Source: Muribaculaceae bacterium Isolate-037 (Harlan) | GTDB lineage: Bacteria > Bacteroidota > Bacteroidia > Bacteroidales > Muribaculaceae | Assembly (NCBI GenBank): GCA_003762615.1 | Contig: RIAZ01000007.1 | Coordinates: 1 to 64,000, forward strand | Length of the DNA: 64,000 bases | Reading direction: 5' to 3' | Part shown: positions 36,260 to 45,965 of the stretch, in pieces | Numbering within the stretch: position 1 is the stretch's first letter | Layout of the letters: every line of letters starts with the position of its first letter | Notes under the pieces: generated by a model | The model's input: only the letters and a program-made list of their open reading frames with translations | Database searches by the model: none | Told to the model about the DNA's origin: nothing | Made by a program: the position numbers and the translations under genes

Positions 36260-36285
36260 GAACAATTCACCGTCTATTAATAAAA

Positions 36286-36321
36286 AAACTTCCCGCATGG
36301 CTCATGCGAGAAGTTTTTTTT
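36286..36321 (+). terminator. Terminator of the TPR gene
   Basis: AACTTC-CGCATG/CATGCG-GAAGTT stem followed by eight T; the T run overlaps the -33 box of the nqr promoter. Confidence 0.85.
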
Positions 36322-36350
36322 GCACAAATTCGCGATTATTAGTAACTTTG
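36319..36350 (+). promoter_or_regulatory. Promoter of the nqr operon
   Basis: TTTG (36319-36322) and TAACTTTG (36343-36350) spaced 20 nt. Confidence 0.7.
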
Positions 36351-36435
36351 CAACATATTTGAATCATCAAAAAACTGTGGCATTCTTCATAAGTATTATG
36401 AAGGGTGACATAGGTCACATTTTTATAATTTATAT

Positions 36436-37767
36436 ATGGCTGAAATCATACGTATAAAGAAGGGGCTCGACATCCCTTTGTCGGGAAAACCCTCTTCTGA
36501 GGTTAAGGCTGACAACAAAACAACTCTTTTTGCCATCTGTCCCGACGATTTTCCGGGACCCGTATGGAAAGCTGTGGTCAAACCGGGCGACTCTGTAGCC
36601 GCCGGCGATCCGCTCTTGAAAGACAAGGCTTACGGCAAAATCCTGTTGGTTTCTCCCGTATCGGGCACAGTAACCGAGGTAAAGAGGGGGGAACGTCGCC
36701 ACATCGACTACATCAGTATCATCAAGCAACAGGACGACAGTAACGCTGAGAACCGACCCAAGGCATCTTCGCCTGAACAGATCAGACAAGCTATGCTTGA
36801 GTCAGGTCTTTGGGCTATGATGCGCCAGCGTCCATACGACATAGTTCCTGATCCTGAAGTGGCTCCACGCGACATTTTCGTCACATCTTTCGATTCTGCC
36901 CCGCTGGCTCCTGAAATGCTTGACGCGGAAAATACGAAATGGCTCGAGAAAGGCTTACGTGCGCTTGCCAAACTGACTACGGGGAAAGTTTTCCTTGGAG
37001 TGAAAGCCGGATCTTCAATCTCTTCTCAGGCTGCAACTGTGTATGAATTTGAAGGCCCGCATCCCGCCGGAAACGTCGGCACTCAGATTGCCGCAATCAA
37101 ACCGGTAAACAAGGGTGAGACCGTCTGGACCCTGGATGCTGTCACAGCTGCAAAGATCGGCAAACTTTGTGAGGAAGGTAAGCTCGACTTCTCTGTTTCC
37201 GTGGCTCTGACCGGTCCATTGGTAAAGAATCCGCATATCGTCTCCACTTTCGCCGGAGCCGCCTTGTCAGGCTTGCTTGATGGTCAGCTCAAGTCGGATT
37301 CCGACATACGCATCATTTCAGGCAATGTGCTCACCGGCATAAAGACCTCCAAAGATGGATTCCTGCATTATCCTTATCGCCAGATCACTGTCATCCAAGA
37401 GGGTAACCATGCCGATGAATTCATGGGATGGGCATCAGTAAGCCCCATGAAATACAGTGTAAAACGCTCGTTCCCGGCTTTCCTTAGAGGTTTGTCTAAG
37501 CCTTTCGACTTTGACGCCCGTATAAAGGGAGGACATCGTGCGATGATTCTCAGTGGAGAATATGACAAGGTGTTCCCGTTTGACATCTATCCGGAATATC
37601 TGCTGAAGGCTATCATCGCCGGAGATATCGACAGGATGGAGAAACTCGGCATCTATGAAGTGGCTCCGGAAGACTTCGCTCTCCCAGAATTTGTCGACAC
37701 ATCAAAGATTGAGCTTCAGAAAATAGTGAGAGAGGGACTTGACAATCTGCGCAAGGAACTTTCATGA
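36436..37767 (+). CDS. nqrA: Na+-translocating NADH:quinone reductase subunit A
   Basis: NqrA (443 residues) is the peripheral cytoplasmic subunit near the quinone site of Na+-NQR, the respiratory sodium pump. It begins MAEIIRIKKGLDIPLSGKP as in the family, with a biotinyl/lipoyl-like first domain (PVSGTVTEVKRGERRHIDYI). It opens a six-gene operon in canonical order A to F with short gaps, all on the plus strand. Confidence 0.95.
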   Translation: MAEIIRIKKGLDIPLSGKPSSEVKADNKTTLFAICPDDFPGPVWKAVVKPGDSVAAGDPLLKDKAYGKILLVSPVSGTVTEVKRGERRHIDYISIIKQQDDSNAENRPKASSPEQIRQAMLESGLWAMMRQRPYDIVPDPEVAPRDIFVTSFDSAPLAPEMLDAENTKWLEKGLRALAKLTTGKVFLGVKAGSSISSQAATVYEFEGPHPAGNVGTQIAAIKPVNKGETVWTLDAVTAAKIGKLCEEGKLDFSVSVALTGPLVKNPHIVSTFAGAALSGLLDGQLKSDSDIRIISGNVLTGIKTSKDGFLHYPYRQITVIQEGNHADEFMGWASVSPMKYSVKRSFPAFLRGLSKPFDFDARIKGGHRAMILSGEYDKVFPFDIYPEYLLKAIIAGDIDRMEKLGIYEVAPEDFALPEFVDTSKIELQKIVREGLDNLRKELS

Positions 37768-37820
37768 CCGGACTCTACGGTTTGCGTTTCAAAATAATAC
37801 TCATTACTTCTTAATATCAG

Positions 37821-39008
37821 ATGAAAGGATTAAAGAAAAAAATCGACAGTGTGAAACCACAGTTCGAGAAAGGGGGCAAGTTTGAGAAACTTCACTCCGT
37901 GTTCGACGGGTTCTACACATTCCTTTTCACCCCCAACGAGACCTCCGGCTCCGGCGTGCATATCCATGATAGCAACGACTCGAAGCGCACGATGATCATG
38001 GTGGTGATAGCCCTTCTCCCCTGCTGCCTTTTCGGCATGTGGAACGTCGGGCTTCAGCATGCGCTTGCCATCGGCGACACCGACCATTCGCTGCTACATC
38101 TATTCTTCTACGGATTCTGGGCAGTGCTTCCCCAGATACTGACAGCCTATATCGTGGGTCTCGGCATTGAGTTTGTCGTGGCTCAGATCCGCGGTCACGA
38201 GATTCAGGAAGGTTTCCTCGTCTCCGGCATACTCATCCCGATGATATGCCCCGTGGAGACTCCCTGCTGGATGCTTGCAGTGGCTGTGGCGTTTGCCGTG
38301 ATTTTCGCTAAAGAAGTATTCGGTGGCACCGGCTACAACTTCCTTAACGTCGCGCTCGTCACCCGTGCATTCCTATTCTTCGCATATCCCTCTCAGATGA
38401 GTGGTGACCACGTGTTTGTATCGCTTGGCGAGTCAGCTGCCGTAGACGGTTTCTCCGGTGCAACTCCCCTCGGTCAGCTCGCTTCATCTGCCGGTCAGGC
38501 GGAAGTGCTCGGTGTGACAGGCTCTCCCCTATCTTTGGCAGATATGTTCCTCGGTCTTTATCCCGGATCATGGGGTGAGACCTCCACTCTCTGCATCCTT
38601 ATTGGACTCGCCATACTTCTCGCCACAGGTATCGCCTCTTGGAGAATTATCGTGTCAGGCGTGGTGGGTGCGCTCCTGATGTCGGTGCTGGCAAATAATT
38701 TCGCCACTCCGCTCTATCCCGTGACCTACCTCTCACCAGTAGAGCAGCTCTGTCTCGGCGGATTCGCATTTGCAATCGTGTTCATGGCTACTGACCCCGT
38801 GACCGCCTGCCGCACAAATATCGGCAAGTATATCTACGGCTTCCTCATCGGCGCGATTGCAATAATAATCAGATGCTATAACACCGGCTATCCCGAGGGT
38901 GCGATGCTTGCTGTTCTTCTCATGAACTGCTTTGCTCCGCTCATCGACTACTGCGTGGTGAATGCAAATATCAACCGTCGTCTCAAACGTACTATAGTAA
39001 AGAATTAA
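37821..39008 (+). CDS. nqrB: Na+-NQR subunit B
   Basis: A 395-residue polytopic subunit holding covalent FMN. The flavinylation motif S-G-A-T is visible in DGFSGATPLGQL (about residue 218). Hydrophobic helices fill most of the chain, with GGFAFAIVFMATDPVTACRTN near the end. It couples sodium movement to electron transfer. Confidence 0.96.
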   Translation: MKGLKKKIDSVKPQFEKGGKFEKLHSVFDGFYTFLFTPNETSGSGVHIHDSNDSKRTMIMVVIALLPCCLFGMWNVGLQHALAIGDTDHSLLHLFFYGFWAVLPQILTAYIVGLGIEFVVAQIRGHEIQEGFLVSGILIPMICPVETPCWMLAVAVAFAVIFAKEVFGGTGYNFLNVALVTRAFLFFAYPSQMSGDHVFVSLGESAAVDGFSGATPLGQLASSAGQAEVLGVTGSPLSLADMFLGLYPGSWGETSTLCILIGLAILLATGIASWRIIVSGVVGALLMSVLANNFATPLYPVTYLSPVEQLCLGGFAFAIVFMATDPVTACRTNIGKYIYGFLIGAIAIIIRCYNTGYPEGAMLAVLLMNCFAPLIDYCVVNANINRRLKRTIVKN

Positions 39009-39023
39009 AATGCTCCTGCAACT

Positions 39024-39797
39024 ATGAATCGACAAAGCAACTTATACACCATCATCTACTCCACCGTGCTCGTGATAGTAGTGGGAGTGGTTCTTTCTGT
39101 GGTATATCAGGCACTCCGTCCGCAACAGTTGGAGAATATCGCCAACGACACGAAACGCCAGATCCTTGCATCCGCACGAATTGTGCCACAGGACGGGCAG
39201 ACCATCGCCGACCTTTATTCCGAGCATATCAAGGATTCCTATATCGTGAATGCAGAGGGTCAGAAGGTGGATTCCAAAGTCAATCCGTTTGACGTGAAAG
39301 TATCGCTCGAGGTGAAGAAACCGGCTGAAGAGCGTCTTCTCCCAGTGTTTGAATGTAACACTCCCGACGGTATGAAATATATCGTGCCTGTATACGGTGC
39401 CGGTCTTTGGGGTCCGATCTGGGGTTATCTCGCATTTGATGCCAACGGCGACACTATCTACGGAGCTTATTTCGCTCATCAGGGTGAGACTCCGGGTCTG
39501 GGTGCCGAGATTGAGAAACCCGCTTTCTCCGGACAGTTTGAAGGCAAGAATATCTTTGCACCCGGCGGTGACTTCACTTCTGTGGCAGTCGTGAAGACCG
39601 GTAAGGAACCTGCCGACCGCGCATGGGTGCACGCCATAAGCGGCGGCACAATCACGAGCCAGGGAGTCCAGGCGATGCTTCTGAACTCACTTGAGCCTTA
39701 CGCTGCCTTCTTCCGCGAATTGCTCGCTGCCACTCCCGAGACCAACATGACAGCATCAATACGTGCCGATGAAGGCGAATCAAACGTTGAACAATAA
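39024..39797 (+). CDS. nqrC: Na+-NQR subunit C
   Basis: A 257-residue subunit with one N-terminal membrane helix and a periplasmic FMN-binding domain. The flavinylation motif S-G-G-T-I-T-S is in HAISGGTITSQGVQ (about residues 200-213). The preceding HQGETPGLGAEIE loop is also typical of FMN-binding domains. FMN attachment would need an ApbE transferase, which is not in this window. Confidence 0.96.
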   Translation: MNRQSNLYTIIYSTVLVIVVGVVLSVVYQALRPQQLENIANDTKRQILASARIVPQDGQTIADLYSEHIKDSYIVNAEGQKVDSKVNPFDVKVSLEVKKPAEERLLPVFECNTPDGMKYIVPVYGAGLWGPIWGYLAFDANGDTIYGAYFAHQGETPGLGAEIEKPAFSGQFEGKNIFAPGGDFTSVAVVKTGKEPADRAWVHAISGGTITSQGVQAMLLNSLEPYAAFFRELLAATPETNMTASIRADEGESNVEQ

Positions 39798-39809
39798 GAT
39801 TCCCAGATT

Positions 39810-40430
39810 ATGAACGTAAATAAATCTTTACTACCTCTCGTAAATCCTCTTTCGAAAGATAATCCGGTCATTGTCCAGGTGCTGGGAATCTGTTCAGCAC
39901 TCGCTGTGACCGCAAAGCTGGAGCCTGCTCTCGTCATGACAATATCCGTGACTGCCGTGCTCGCTCTCGCCAACGTGATAATTTCCCTACTCCGCAACAC
40001 TATCCCGACCTCGATACGAATCATCGTTCAGCTCGTGGTGGTGGCGGCTCTTGTAGTAATCGTCGACCAGGTGCTGAAAGCCTGGAACTATGAGGTGAGC
40101 AAGGCTCTCTCCGTGTTCATCGGTCTTATCATCACCAACTGTATCATCATGGGTCGTCTTGAGGCTTTCGCCATGACCAACCGCCCCTGGGCTTCGTTCC
40201 TCGACGGCATCGGCAACGGTCTCGGCTATGGCATTATCCTCGTGATCATCGCTTTCTTCCGAGAACTCCTCGGAAGCGGCACTCTCTTCGGTTGCCAGGT
40301 GATTCCTCAATGGCTATACGACCATGGCTATCAGAACAACGGCATGATGATTCTCCCGCCGATGGCTCTTATCACTGCGGCTTGTATCATCTGGGTGCAT
40401 CGCGCACGCAACAAAGATCTTCAGGAATAA
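39810..40430 (+). CDS. nqrD: Na+-NQR subunit D
   Basis: A 206-residue inner-membrane subunit with six hydrophobic helices. PLVNPLSKDNPVIVQVLGICSALAVT near the start and IGLIITNCIIMGRLEAFAM match the NqrD/RnfE family. NqrD and NqrE form inverted paralogous channel halves. Confidence 0.96.
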   Translation: MNVNKSLLPLVNPLSKDNPVIVQVLGICSALAVTAKLEPALVMTISVTAVLALANVIISLLRNTIPTSIRIIVQLVVVAALVVIVDQVLKAWNYEVSKALSVFIGLIITNCIIMGRLEAFAMTNRPWASFLDGIGNGLGYGIILVIIAFFRELLGSGTLFGCQVIPQWLYDHGYQNNGMMILPPMALITAACIIWVHRARNKDLQE

Positions 40431-40477
40431 TTCCTTATCTCTTAAACATCATTATTTGAGTTATCACAAATTGAGTT

Positions 40478-41092
40478 ATGGAAAATTTAAATCTGTTCAT
40501 TCGGTCGATCTTTGTCGACAATATGATATTTGCCTACTTCCTCGGCATGTGTTCGTTCCTTGCCGTGTCGAAGAACGTCAAGACCGCTTTCGGTCTCGGC
40601 GTGGCAGTGAGTTTCGTTCTGATAATCGCACTTCCCGTCACATGGTGTATCAATGAATACATCCTTGTGCCCGGCGCACTCAGCTGGCTCGGTGAGGAAT
40701 ATGCCGACACCGACCTCAGCTTCCTCGGTCTGATAATGTTCATATCCGTGATTGCTGCCCTCGTCCAGATTCTGGAGATGGCTATTGAGAAATATTCTCC
40801 CGCACTATATTCATCGCTCGGCATCTTCCTGCCGTTGATTGCAGTGAACTGTGCGATTCTCGGTGCCGTCCTCTTCATGCAGCAGCGTGAATTTACCAAC
40901 GCATGGACAGCCACTGTCTACGGTGCAGGCTCCGGCATTGGCTGGCTGCTCGCCATCACGTGTCTCGCCGCTATCCGCGAGCGTCTCGCCTACAGCCAGA
41001 TTCCGGCTCCGCTGCGTGGCATAGGCATCACTTTCATAATCACCGGTCTGATGGGCATCGCTTTCATGAGCTTCCTCGGCATTAAACTCTAA
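40478..41092 (+). CDS. nqrE: Na+-NQR subunit E
   Basis: A 204-residue polytopic subunit. It has [22 protein letters not shown] near the start and [17 protein letters not shown], both with the conserved membrane cysteines that ligate the iron centre shared with NqrD. Confidence 0.96.
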   Translation: MENLNLFIRSIFVDNMIFAYFLGMCSFLAVSKNVKTAFGLGVAVSFVLIIALPVTWCINEYILVPGALSWLGEEYADTDLSFLGLIMFISVIAALVQILEMAIEKYSPALYSSLGIFLPLIAVNCAILGAVLFMQQREFTNAWTATVYGAGSGIGWLLAITCLAAIRERLAYSQIPAPLRGIGITFIITGLMGIAFMSFLGIKL

Positions 41093-41150
41093 CACCGCCT
41101 GATTGCTCCGGACGTGTCCGGAACGTTAGGTAACAAACAACTATTTCATT

Positions 41151-42443
41151 ATGTCATTACTTAATATGATCCACTGGAATTCAGTAATCGTGGCGGCGTT
41201 GATTTTCTTTGTCATCGTCCTCGTGCTGGTCATGATCCTTCTCACCGCGAAACGCTTTCTCGTGGCGTCGGGCGAAGTGACGATCAATATCAACGACGGC
41301 AAAAAGACCGTGAACGCTGCAAGCGGTAAATCCCTACTCGCCACTCTCGCCGACGGAGGTGTGCACCTCTCATCCGCATGTGGTGGTAAAGGTAGCTGCG
41401 GACAGTGCAAGGTGCAGGTCACTGAAGGCGGCGGCGACATGCTCCCCACTGAAGCCGTACACTTCACCCGCCGTCAGATCAAAGACCACTGGCGTCTCGG
41501 CTGCCAGGTGAAGGTGAAGAACGATATGGATATACATCTTGATGAGGCTGCCCTCGATGTCAAGGAATGGGAATGTGAGGTGATTTCCAACAAGAACGTC
41601 GCCACTTTCATCAAGGAGTTTATCGTGCGTCTGCCTGAGGGCGAACACATGAACTTCATCCCGGGTTCTTACGCTCAGATACGAATCCCGAAATATGAGA
41701 TGACCTACGACGGAGATATCGACAAGAGCCTCATCACCGACGAGTATCTTCCCGCCTGGGAGAAATTCGGGCTCTTCTCGCTCAAGGCGAAGAATACGGA
41801 GGAGACCGTTCGTGCCTATTCTATGGCAAACTATCCGGAAGAGGGCGACAGAATCATGCTCACCGTGCGTATCGCCACTCCCCCCTTCAAGCCAAGACCA
41901 CAGGTCGGCTTCCAGGACGTGCCGTGCGGCATAGCATCATCCTATATCTTCTCTCTGAAACCTGGCGACAAGGTGATGATGAGTGGTCCTTACGGCGACT
42001 TCCATCCTATCGTCGACTCCAAGGCTGAGATGATATGGGTAGGTGGTGGTGCCGGTATGGCTCCGCTGCGTGCGCAAATCATGTGGATGACCAAGACCCT
42101 TCACACCACCGACCGCAAGATGCACTATTTCTACGGTGCCCGTGCGCTCAACGAGGTGTTCTATCTTGACGACTTCCTACAGCTTGAGAAGGATTTCCCC
42201 AACTTCAAGTTCCACCTCGCGCTTGACCGTCCGGACCCAGCAGCTGACGCTGCTGGCGTGAAATATACTGCCGGATTCGTGCATCAGGTGATGTATGAGA
42301 CCTATCTGAAGGATCATGAGGCTCCCGAGGATATCGAATACTACATGTGCGGTCCCGGTCCGATGAGCAACGCTGTCAACAACATGCTCTACAACCTCGG
42401 CGTGGAGCCTGAGTCTATCCATTACGATAACTTCGGAGGCTGA
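41151..42443 (+). CDS. nqrF: Na+-NQR subunit F
   Basis: A 430-residue NADH-oxidising subunit: one N-terminal helix, then a 2Fe-2S ferredoxin domain with CGGKGSCGQC and a later RLGC. An FAD domain (RAYSMANYP) and an NADH domain (WVGGGAGMAPLRAQIMWM and YYMCGPGPMSNAV) follow. All cofactor motifs are intact. It closes the operon; the next gene, glyA, has its own promoter. Confidence 0.97.
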   Translation: MSLLNMIHWNSVIVAALIFFVIVLVLVMILLTAKRFLVASGEVTININDGKKTVNAASGKSLLATLADGGVHLSSACGGKGSCGQCKVQVTEGGGDMLPTEAVHFTRRQIKDHWRLGCQVKVKNDMDIHLDEAALDVKEWECEVISNKNVATFIKEFIVRLPEGEHMNFIPGSYAQIRIPKYEMTYDGDIDKSLITDEYLPAWEKFGLFSLKAKNTEETVRAYSMANYPEEGDRIMLTVRIATPPFKPRPQVGFQDVPCGIASSYIFSLKPGDKVMMSGPYGDFHPIVDSKAEMIWVGGGAGMAPLRAQIMWMTKTLHTTDRKMHYFYGARALNEVFYLDDFLQLEKDFPNFKFHLALDRPDPAADAAGVKYTAGFVHQVMYETYLKDHEAPEDIEYYMCGPGPMSNAVNNMLYNLGVEPESIHYDNFGG

Positions 42444-42518
42444 CAATCTGACAGTCTGACGATCGCGCTGAAGCAATCAGCTTGCGCAAACGGTCAAATC
42501 ATACAAACATTACATCTT

Positions 42519-42560
42519 ATGGGTGGAAATCTGCAAATATATTTGGAGATTTCCACCCAT
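42519..42560. repeat. Perfect 14-bp inverted repeat spanning the glyA -33 box
   Basis: Arms 42519-42532 and 42547-42560 are exact complements with a 14-nt loop that contains the TTTG -33 box of the glyA promoter. It may terminate nqr transcription (though no T run follows) or serve as an operator for glyA. Confidence 0.75.
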
Positions 42561-42573
42561 ATCATTATCTTTG
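42542..42573 (+). promoter_or_regulatory. Promoter of glyA
   Basis: TTTG (42542-42545) and TATCTTTG (42566-42573) spaced 20 nt, embedded in a perfect inverted repeat. Confidence 0.75.
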
Positions 42574-42642
42574 CACGGTCAATTCCGCTAATGCGGCATT
42601 GTTTTTACTTTCAATTCACCAACACGTAAACACTCTTACATC

Positions 42643-43923
42643 ATGGAGAGAGACAACGAAATCTTTGACATTATTGACCGTGAACATCTTCGTCAGCGTC
42701 GCGGCATCGAGCTTATCGCCAGTGAGAACTTCGTCAGCGACGAGGTGATGCGTGCCATGGGATCATGCCTTACCAACAAATATGCCGAAGGATATCCCGG
42801 ACATCGTTACTACGGCGGATGTCAGATCGTAGATGAAGCCGAGACCATCGCTATCGAGCGTGCCAAAAAGCTTTTCGGAGCTGAATGGGCAAACGTGCAG
42901 CCTCATAGCGGAGCACAGGCAAACATGGCGGTATTCATGGCGTGCCTGCAACCGGGCGACACTTTCATGGGCATGGATCTCAGCCACGGCGGACATCTCA
43001 GCCATGGCAGCCCCGTCAATTTTTCCGGTCTGCACTTCAATCCCATCAGCTACACAGTATGCGCCGATACCGGTAGAGTAAACTATGAGGAGATGGAAGA
43101 GAAAGCTCGCGCCATGCGTCCGAAGCTGATAATTGCCGGAGGCAGTGCATATAGCCGCGAATGGGACTACGCACGTATCCGCAAGCTCGCCGACGAAATC
43201 GGAGCGATCTTCATGGTCGATATGGCACACCCCGCAGGTCTTATCGCCGCAGGTCTGCTTGAGAACCCCGTGAAGCACGCCCATATCGTCACAACCACCA
43301 CCCACAAGACTCTCCGTGGTCCGCGAGGCGGTCTTATCCTAATGGGTAAGGATTTCGACAATCCCTGGGGTAAGAAGACTCCCAAGGGAGAAATCAAGAA
43401 AATGTCCGCTCTTCTCGACTCTGCCGTCTTCCCCGGCGTACAGGGTGGTCCGCTCGAGCACGTGATTGCCGCGAAGGCTGTGGCTTTCGGTGAGGCTCTT
43501 CAGCCAAGCTGGAAAGAATATGCCATCCAGATAAGAAAGAATGCCGACGCACTCGCCGACGCGCTCATCAGACGTGGATACAAGATCATTTCTGACGGAA
43601 CTGACAACCACTGCATGCTCGTAGACCTGCGTCCCAAGTTCCCTGAGATGAGCGGCAAGAAGGCAGAACGCGTGCTCGTGGAGGCCGACATAACCGCCAA
43701 TAAGAACATGGTGCCTTACGACAGCCGCTCTCCATTCCTCACTTCCGGATTGAGATTCGGAACTGCCGCAATCACCACACGCGGTGCGAAGGAGGATCTT
43801 ATGGAGACCATCGCCGAGCTTATCGACAAGGTGCTATCCAATGCCGACGATCCGAAAGTGATTGCCGATGTGCGTCGTGAGGTAAACGAGATGATGAACG
43901 ACTATCCGATGTTTGCTTGGTAA
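42643..43923 (+). CDS. glyA: Serine hydroxymethyltransferase
   Basis: A 426-residue PLP enzyme interconverting serine and glycine with tetrahydrofolate, the main source of one-carbon units. The PLP-lysine lies in [15 protein letters not shown]; the N-terminal [16 protein letters not shown] and [14 protein letters not shown] match the family. It is monocistronic with a terminator at 43953-43987. Confidence 0.98.
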   Translation: MERDNEIFDIIDREHLRQRRGIELIASENFVSDEVMRAMGSCLTNKYAEGYPGHRYYGGCQIVDEAETIAIERAKKLFGAEWANVQPHSGAQANMAVFMACLQPGDTFMGMDLSHGGHLSHGSPVNFSGLHFNPISYTVCADTGRVNYEEMEEKARAMRPKLIIAGGSAYSREWDYARIRKLADEIGAIFMVDMAHPAGLIAAGLLENPVKHAHIVTTTTHKTLRGPRGGLILMGKDFDNPWGKKTPKGEIKKMSALLDSAVFPGVQGGPLEHVIAAKAVAFGEALQPSWKEYAIQIRKNADALADALIRRGYKIISDGTDNHCMLVDLRPKFPEMSGKKAERVLVEADITANKNMVPYDSRSPFLTSGLRFGTAAITTRGAKEDLMETIAELIDKVLSNADDPKVIADVRREVNEMMNDYPMFAW

Positions 43924-43952
43924 AATCCGACGTCATACGCAATATGTATAAT

Positions 43953-43987
43953 AAAGAGGGACGCCAGACGCGTTCCTCTTTTTTTAC
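43953..43987 (+). terminator. Terminator of glyA
   Basis: AAAGAGGGACGC pairs with GCGTTCCTCTTT (one G-U), followed by a run of T. Confidence 0.85.
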
Positions 43988-43994
43988 TTTTTAT

Positions 43995-44026
43995 TTTGCA
44001 TTTATCATACTTCGGCATTATCTTTG
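43995..44026 (+). promoter_or_regulatory. Promoter of bioD
   Basis: TTTG (43995-43998) and TATCTTTG (44019-44026) spaced 20 nt. Confidence 0.7.
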
Positions 44027-44071
44027 CATTGAAGTTTAGACAACTTCATATCGTAAAGGTTTTATAAGAAA

Positions 44072-44737
44072 ATGAACTTCTCTGAAATCAAATTCCCTCC
44101 CGCTCTCTTCATTACCGGCATCGGCACGGATGTCGGCAAAAGTTTCGTGACAGGATGGCTGGCGCGTGAAATGAACTCTGTCGGAATTTCCTGCATAACT
44201 CAGAAAATGATACAGACCGGCAACATCGGGAAAAGTGAGGATATCGACCGGCACCGATCCATAATGCGGAGCGGATATCTCCCGGAGGATCTTTCCGGAA
44301 TCACCGCCCCTCAGATATTCTCTTATCCGGCATCTCCTCATCTTGCCGCAGAGATCGACCATCGGCAGATCGACCTTGACGCCATATCAAATGCCACCGA
44401 CACACTGCGGCAACGCTACAGCCATGTTCTCGTGGAAGGCGCTGGCGGACTGATGGTGCCTCTTATCGGGAATTACCTCACAGCCGACTATATCGCTGAC
44501 CATAGGCTGCCTGTAGTCGTGGCTGTCACCGGGCAACTCGGCTCAATCAACCATGCCCTGCTGACGTTTAAGACCCTCCCGTCTTATGGCATCGAAATTT
44601 TTGCCGTGGTATATAATCCTTTCTTCGACAAGGATCAGACTATTTGTGCCGACACCAGGAAATATCTGCGCAATTGGCTCGCTTCATTCAGTCCGGAGAC
44701 AATCTGGATGGAGATGCCTGTCATAACAGATGAATGA
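44072..44737 (+). CDS. bioD: Dethiobiotin synthetase
   Basis: A 221-residue P-loop enzyme that closes the ureido ring of biotin using CO2 and ATP. The Walker-type loop GIGTDVGKSFVTG is at about residues 16-28, with KMIQTG (substrate Lys/Thr) and VEGAGGLMVPL further on. No other biotin genes are adjacent. The downstream exonuclease and membrane-protein genes follow closely and may be cotranscribed. Confidence 0.93.
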   Translation: MNFSEIKFPPALFITGIGTDVGKSFVTGWLAREMNSVGISCITQKMIQTGNIGKSEDIDRHRSIMRSGYLPEDLSGITAPQIFSYPASPHLAAEIDHRQIDLDAISNATDTLRQRYSHVLVEGAGGLMVPLIGNYLTADYIADHRLPVVVAVTGQLGSINHALLTFKTLPSYGIEIFAVVYNPFFDKDQTICADTRKYLRNWLASFSPETIWMEMPVITDE

Positions 44738-44789
44738 TGCATTTTTTCAACACTATTACCAATATGATGTGAAAACCATAACCAAAGAA

Positions 44790-45467
44790 ATGAATCTATC
44801 TAACCAACAAAATAAAATAATATCTATATCAAAACGACAGCTTTCTGATATGCCGGCAATGCAATTCCCGGGTACGACTCACGTGATTGATTCTTCTGAG
44901 GATATTACGGGAGCAATTGAGATCTTGAGGAAATCTGACGTGATTGGATTTGATACCGAGACCAGACCAAGCTTCAGGAAAGGACAGGTCAATACCGTGT
45001 CGCTCCTGCAGCTGTCCACCCGCGATGATGCATTCCTTTTCCGGATTAACCACACCGGAATCTCACCCATCATTACAGATCTGCTTGAGGATCCGTCAAT
45101 TCTTAAAATCGGGGTGTCTATTCATGATGATTTCCACAATCTGAATAAACTTACCCATATATCTCCACAAGGCTTTATCGATCTACAGAACTACGTGAAG
45201 CAATTCCGTATTGCCGATAATAGCCTGTCAAGGATATATGCCATCCTTTTCGGCAAACGCATCTCAAAAGGTCAACGGCTCACCAATTGGGAAGCGGAGC
45301 AGCTCTCGTCAGCCCAGCAATCGTATGCGGCCCTCGATGCAATGGCTTGCGTGCACATCTACGACTATCTCTCTGCCGGAAACTTCAATCCCGATGAATC
45401 GCCATATCTCATGGAGATTTCCGATGATAACGTACTGGCTGAGAAAACATCCGATAATCCCGCATAG
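44790..45467 (+). CDS. DEDD-family 3'-5' exonuclease
   Basis: About 225 residues from the ATG at 44790. An upstream in-frame ATG at 44730, overlapping bioD, would add 20 residues unlike the family. Acidic motifs of the RNase D/DnaQ-like 3'-5' exonuclease fold are visible: VIGFDTETRP (D-x-E), a middle Asp in HDDFHNLNKL, and QQSYAALDAMACVHIYDYL (Y-x3-D, the DEDDy class). No HRDC or polymerase domain is attached. It likely trims nucleic acid ends; the substrate is unknown. Confidence 0.85.
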   Translation: MNLSNQQNKIISISKRQLSDMPAMQFPGTTHVIDSSEDITGAIEILRKSDVIGFDTETRPSFRKGQVNTVSLLQLSTRDDAFLFRINHTGISPIITDLLEDPSILKIGVSIHDDFHNLNKLTHISPQGFIDLQNYVKQFRIADNSLSRIYAILFGKRISKGQRLTNWEAEQLSSAQQSYAALDAMACVHIYDYLSAGNFNPDESPYLMEISDDNVLAEKTSDNPA

Positions 45468-45469
45468 AA

Positions 45470-45664
45470 ATGAAACTCAAAAGATACCAGATAGTACCTC
45501 TTCTTCTTGCAGCCTACGCGATATTCATGACCATATATTTCGGTCTTGACCTGTTGCGTTCAGGACAGTCTCTCCGTTTCTATTCCACACTCTCAGCTGA
45601 GACAATCGTAATTATCCTCGCCTACTTCTTCCTGCGGAAAAAGGATAGGAACCGACGGAAATAA
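45470..45664 (+). CDS. Small two-helix membrane protein
   Basis: 64 residues with helices at about 8-27 and 42-56 and a basic tail (RKKDRNRRK). The start lies 2 bp after the exonuclease stop, implying cotranslation. No family is assigned. Confidence 0.65.
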   Translation: MKLKRYQIVPLLLAAYAIFMTIYFGLDLLRSGQSLRFYSTLSAETIVIILAYFFLRKKDRNRRK

Positions 45665-45692
45665 GCCTCCGTTTCATAGAAAAGAAAGTTAA

Positions 45693-45752
45693 CAACAGAT
45701 AAGCGCACGAACATAAATGCGATCGCATTTATGTTCGTGCGCTTATCTGTTG
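45693..45752. repeat. Perfect 60-bp palindrome without spacer
   Basis: Positions 45693-45722 are the exact reverse complement of 45723-45752, with the centre at GCGATCGC. It lies between two convergent genes. No T tract follows, so it is not a textbook terminator. Confidence 0.95.
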
Positions 45753-45788
45753 CCTACGTACTGATGAAAAAACGAGTCTTGACGAAGA

Positions 45789-45829
45789 CAAAAAAATAAA
45801 GGGTGATAACCTCCACGGTCGCACCCTTT
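45789..45829 (-). terminator. Terminator of the lpxH-type gene
   Basis: On the minus strand AAAGGGTGC pairs with the CACCCTTT side and is followed by ATTTTTTTG. Confidence 0.7.
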
Positions 45830-45965
45830 GATAAGTTTCTACAGGTAAAAAATCTTAAGGTAAAAAAGATTGTTTTTAGGTTCGGTGCAAAGTTATCACT
45901 TTATTATGGACTGACCAAATCTTTTCTACCAAAATGTTAGAAACATGTTGTAAAACATATAAATT

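Noticed and set aside
36436..42443. Rnf complex instead of Nqr
   Set aside because: Subunit order A-F, an NqrA-type first subunit and a ferredoxin/FAD/NADH NqrF identify Na+-NQR; RnfB and RnfC are absent.
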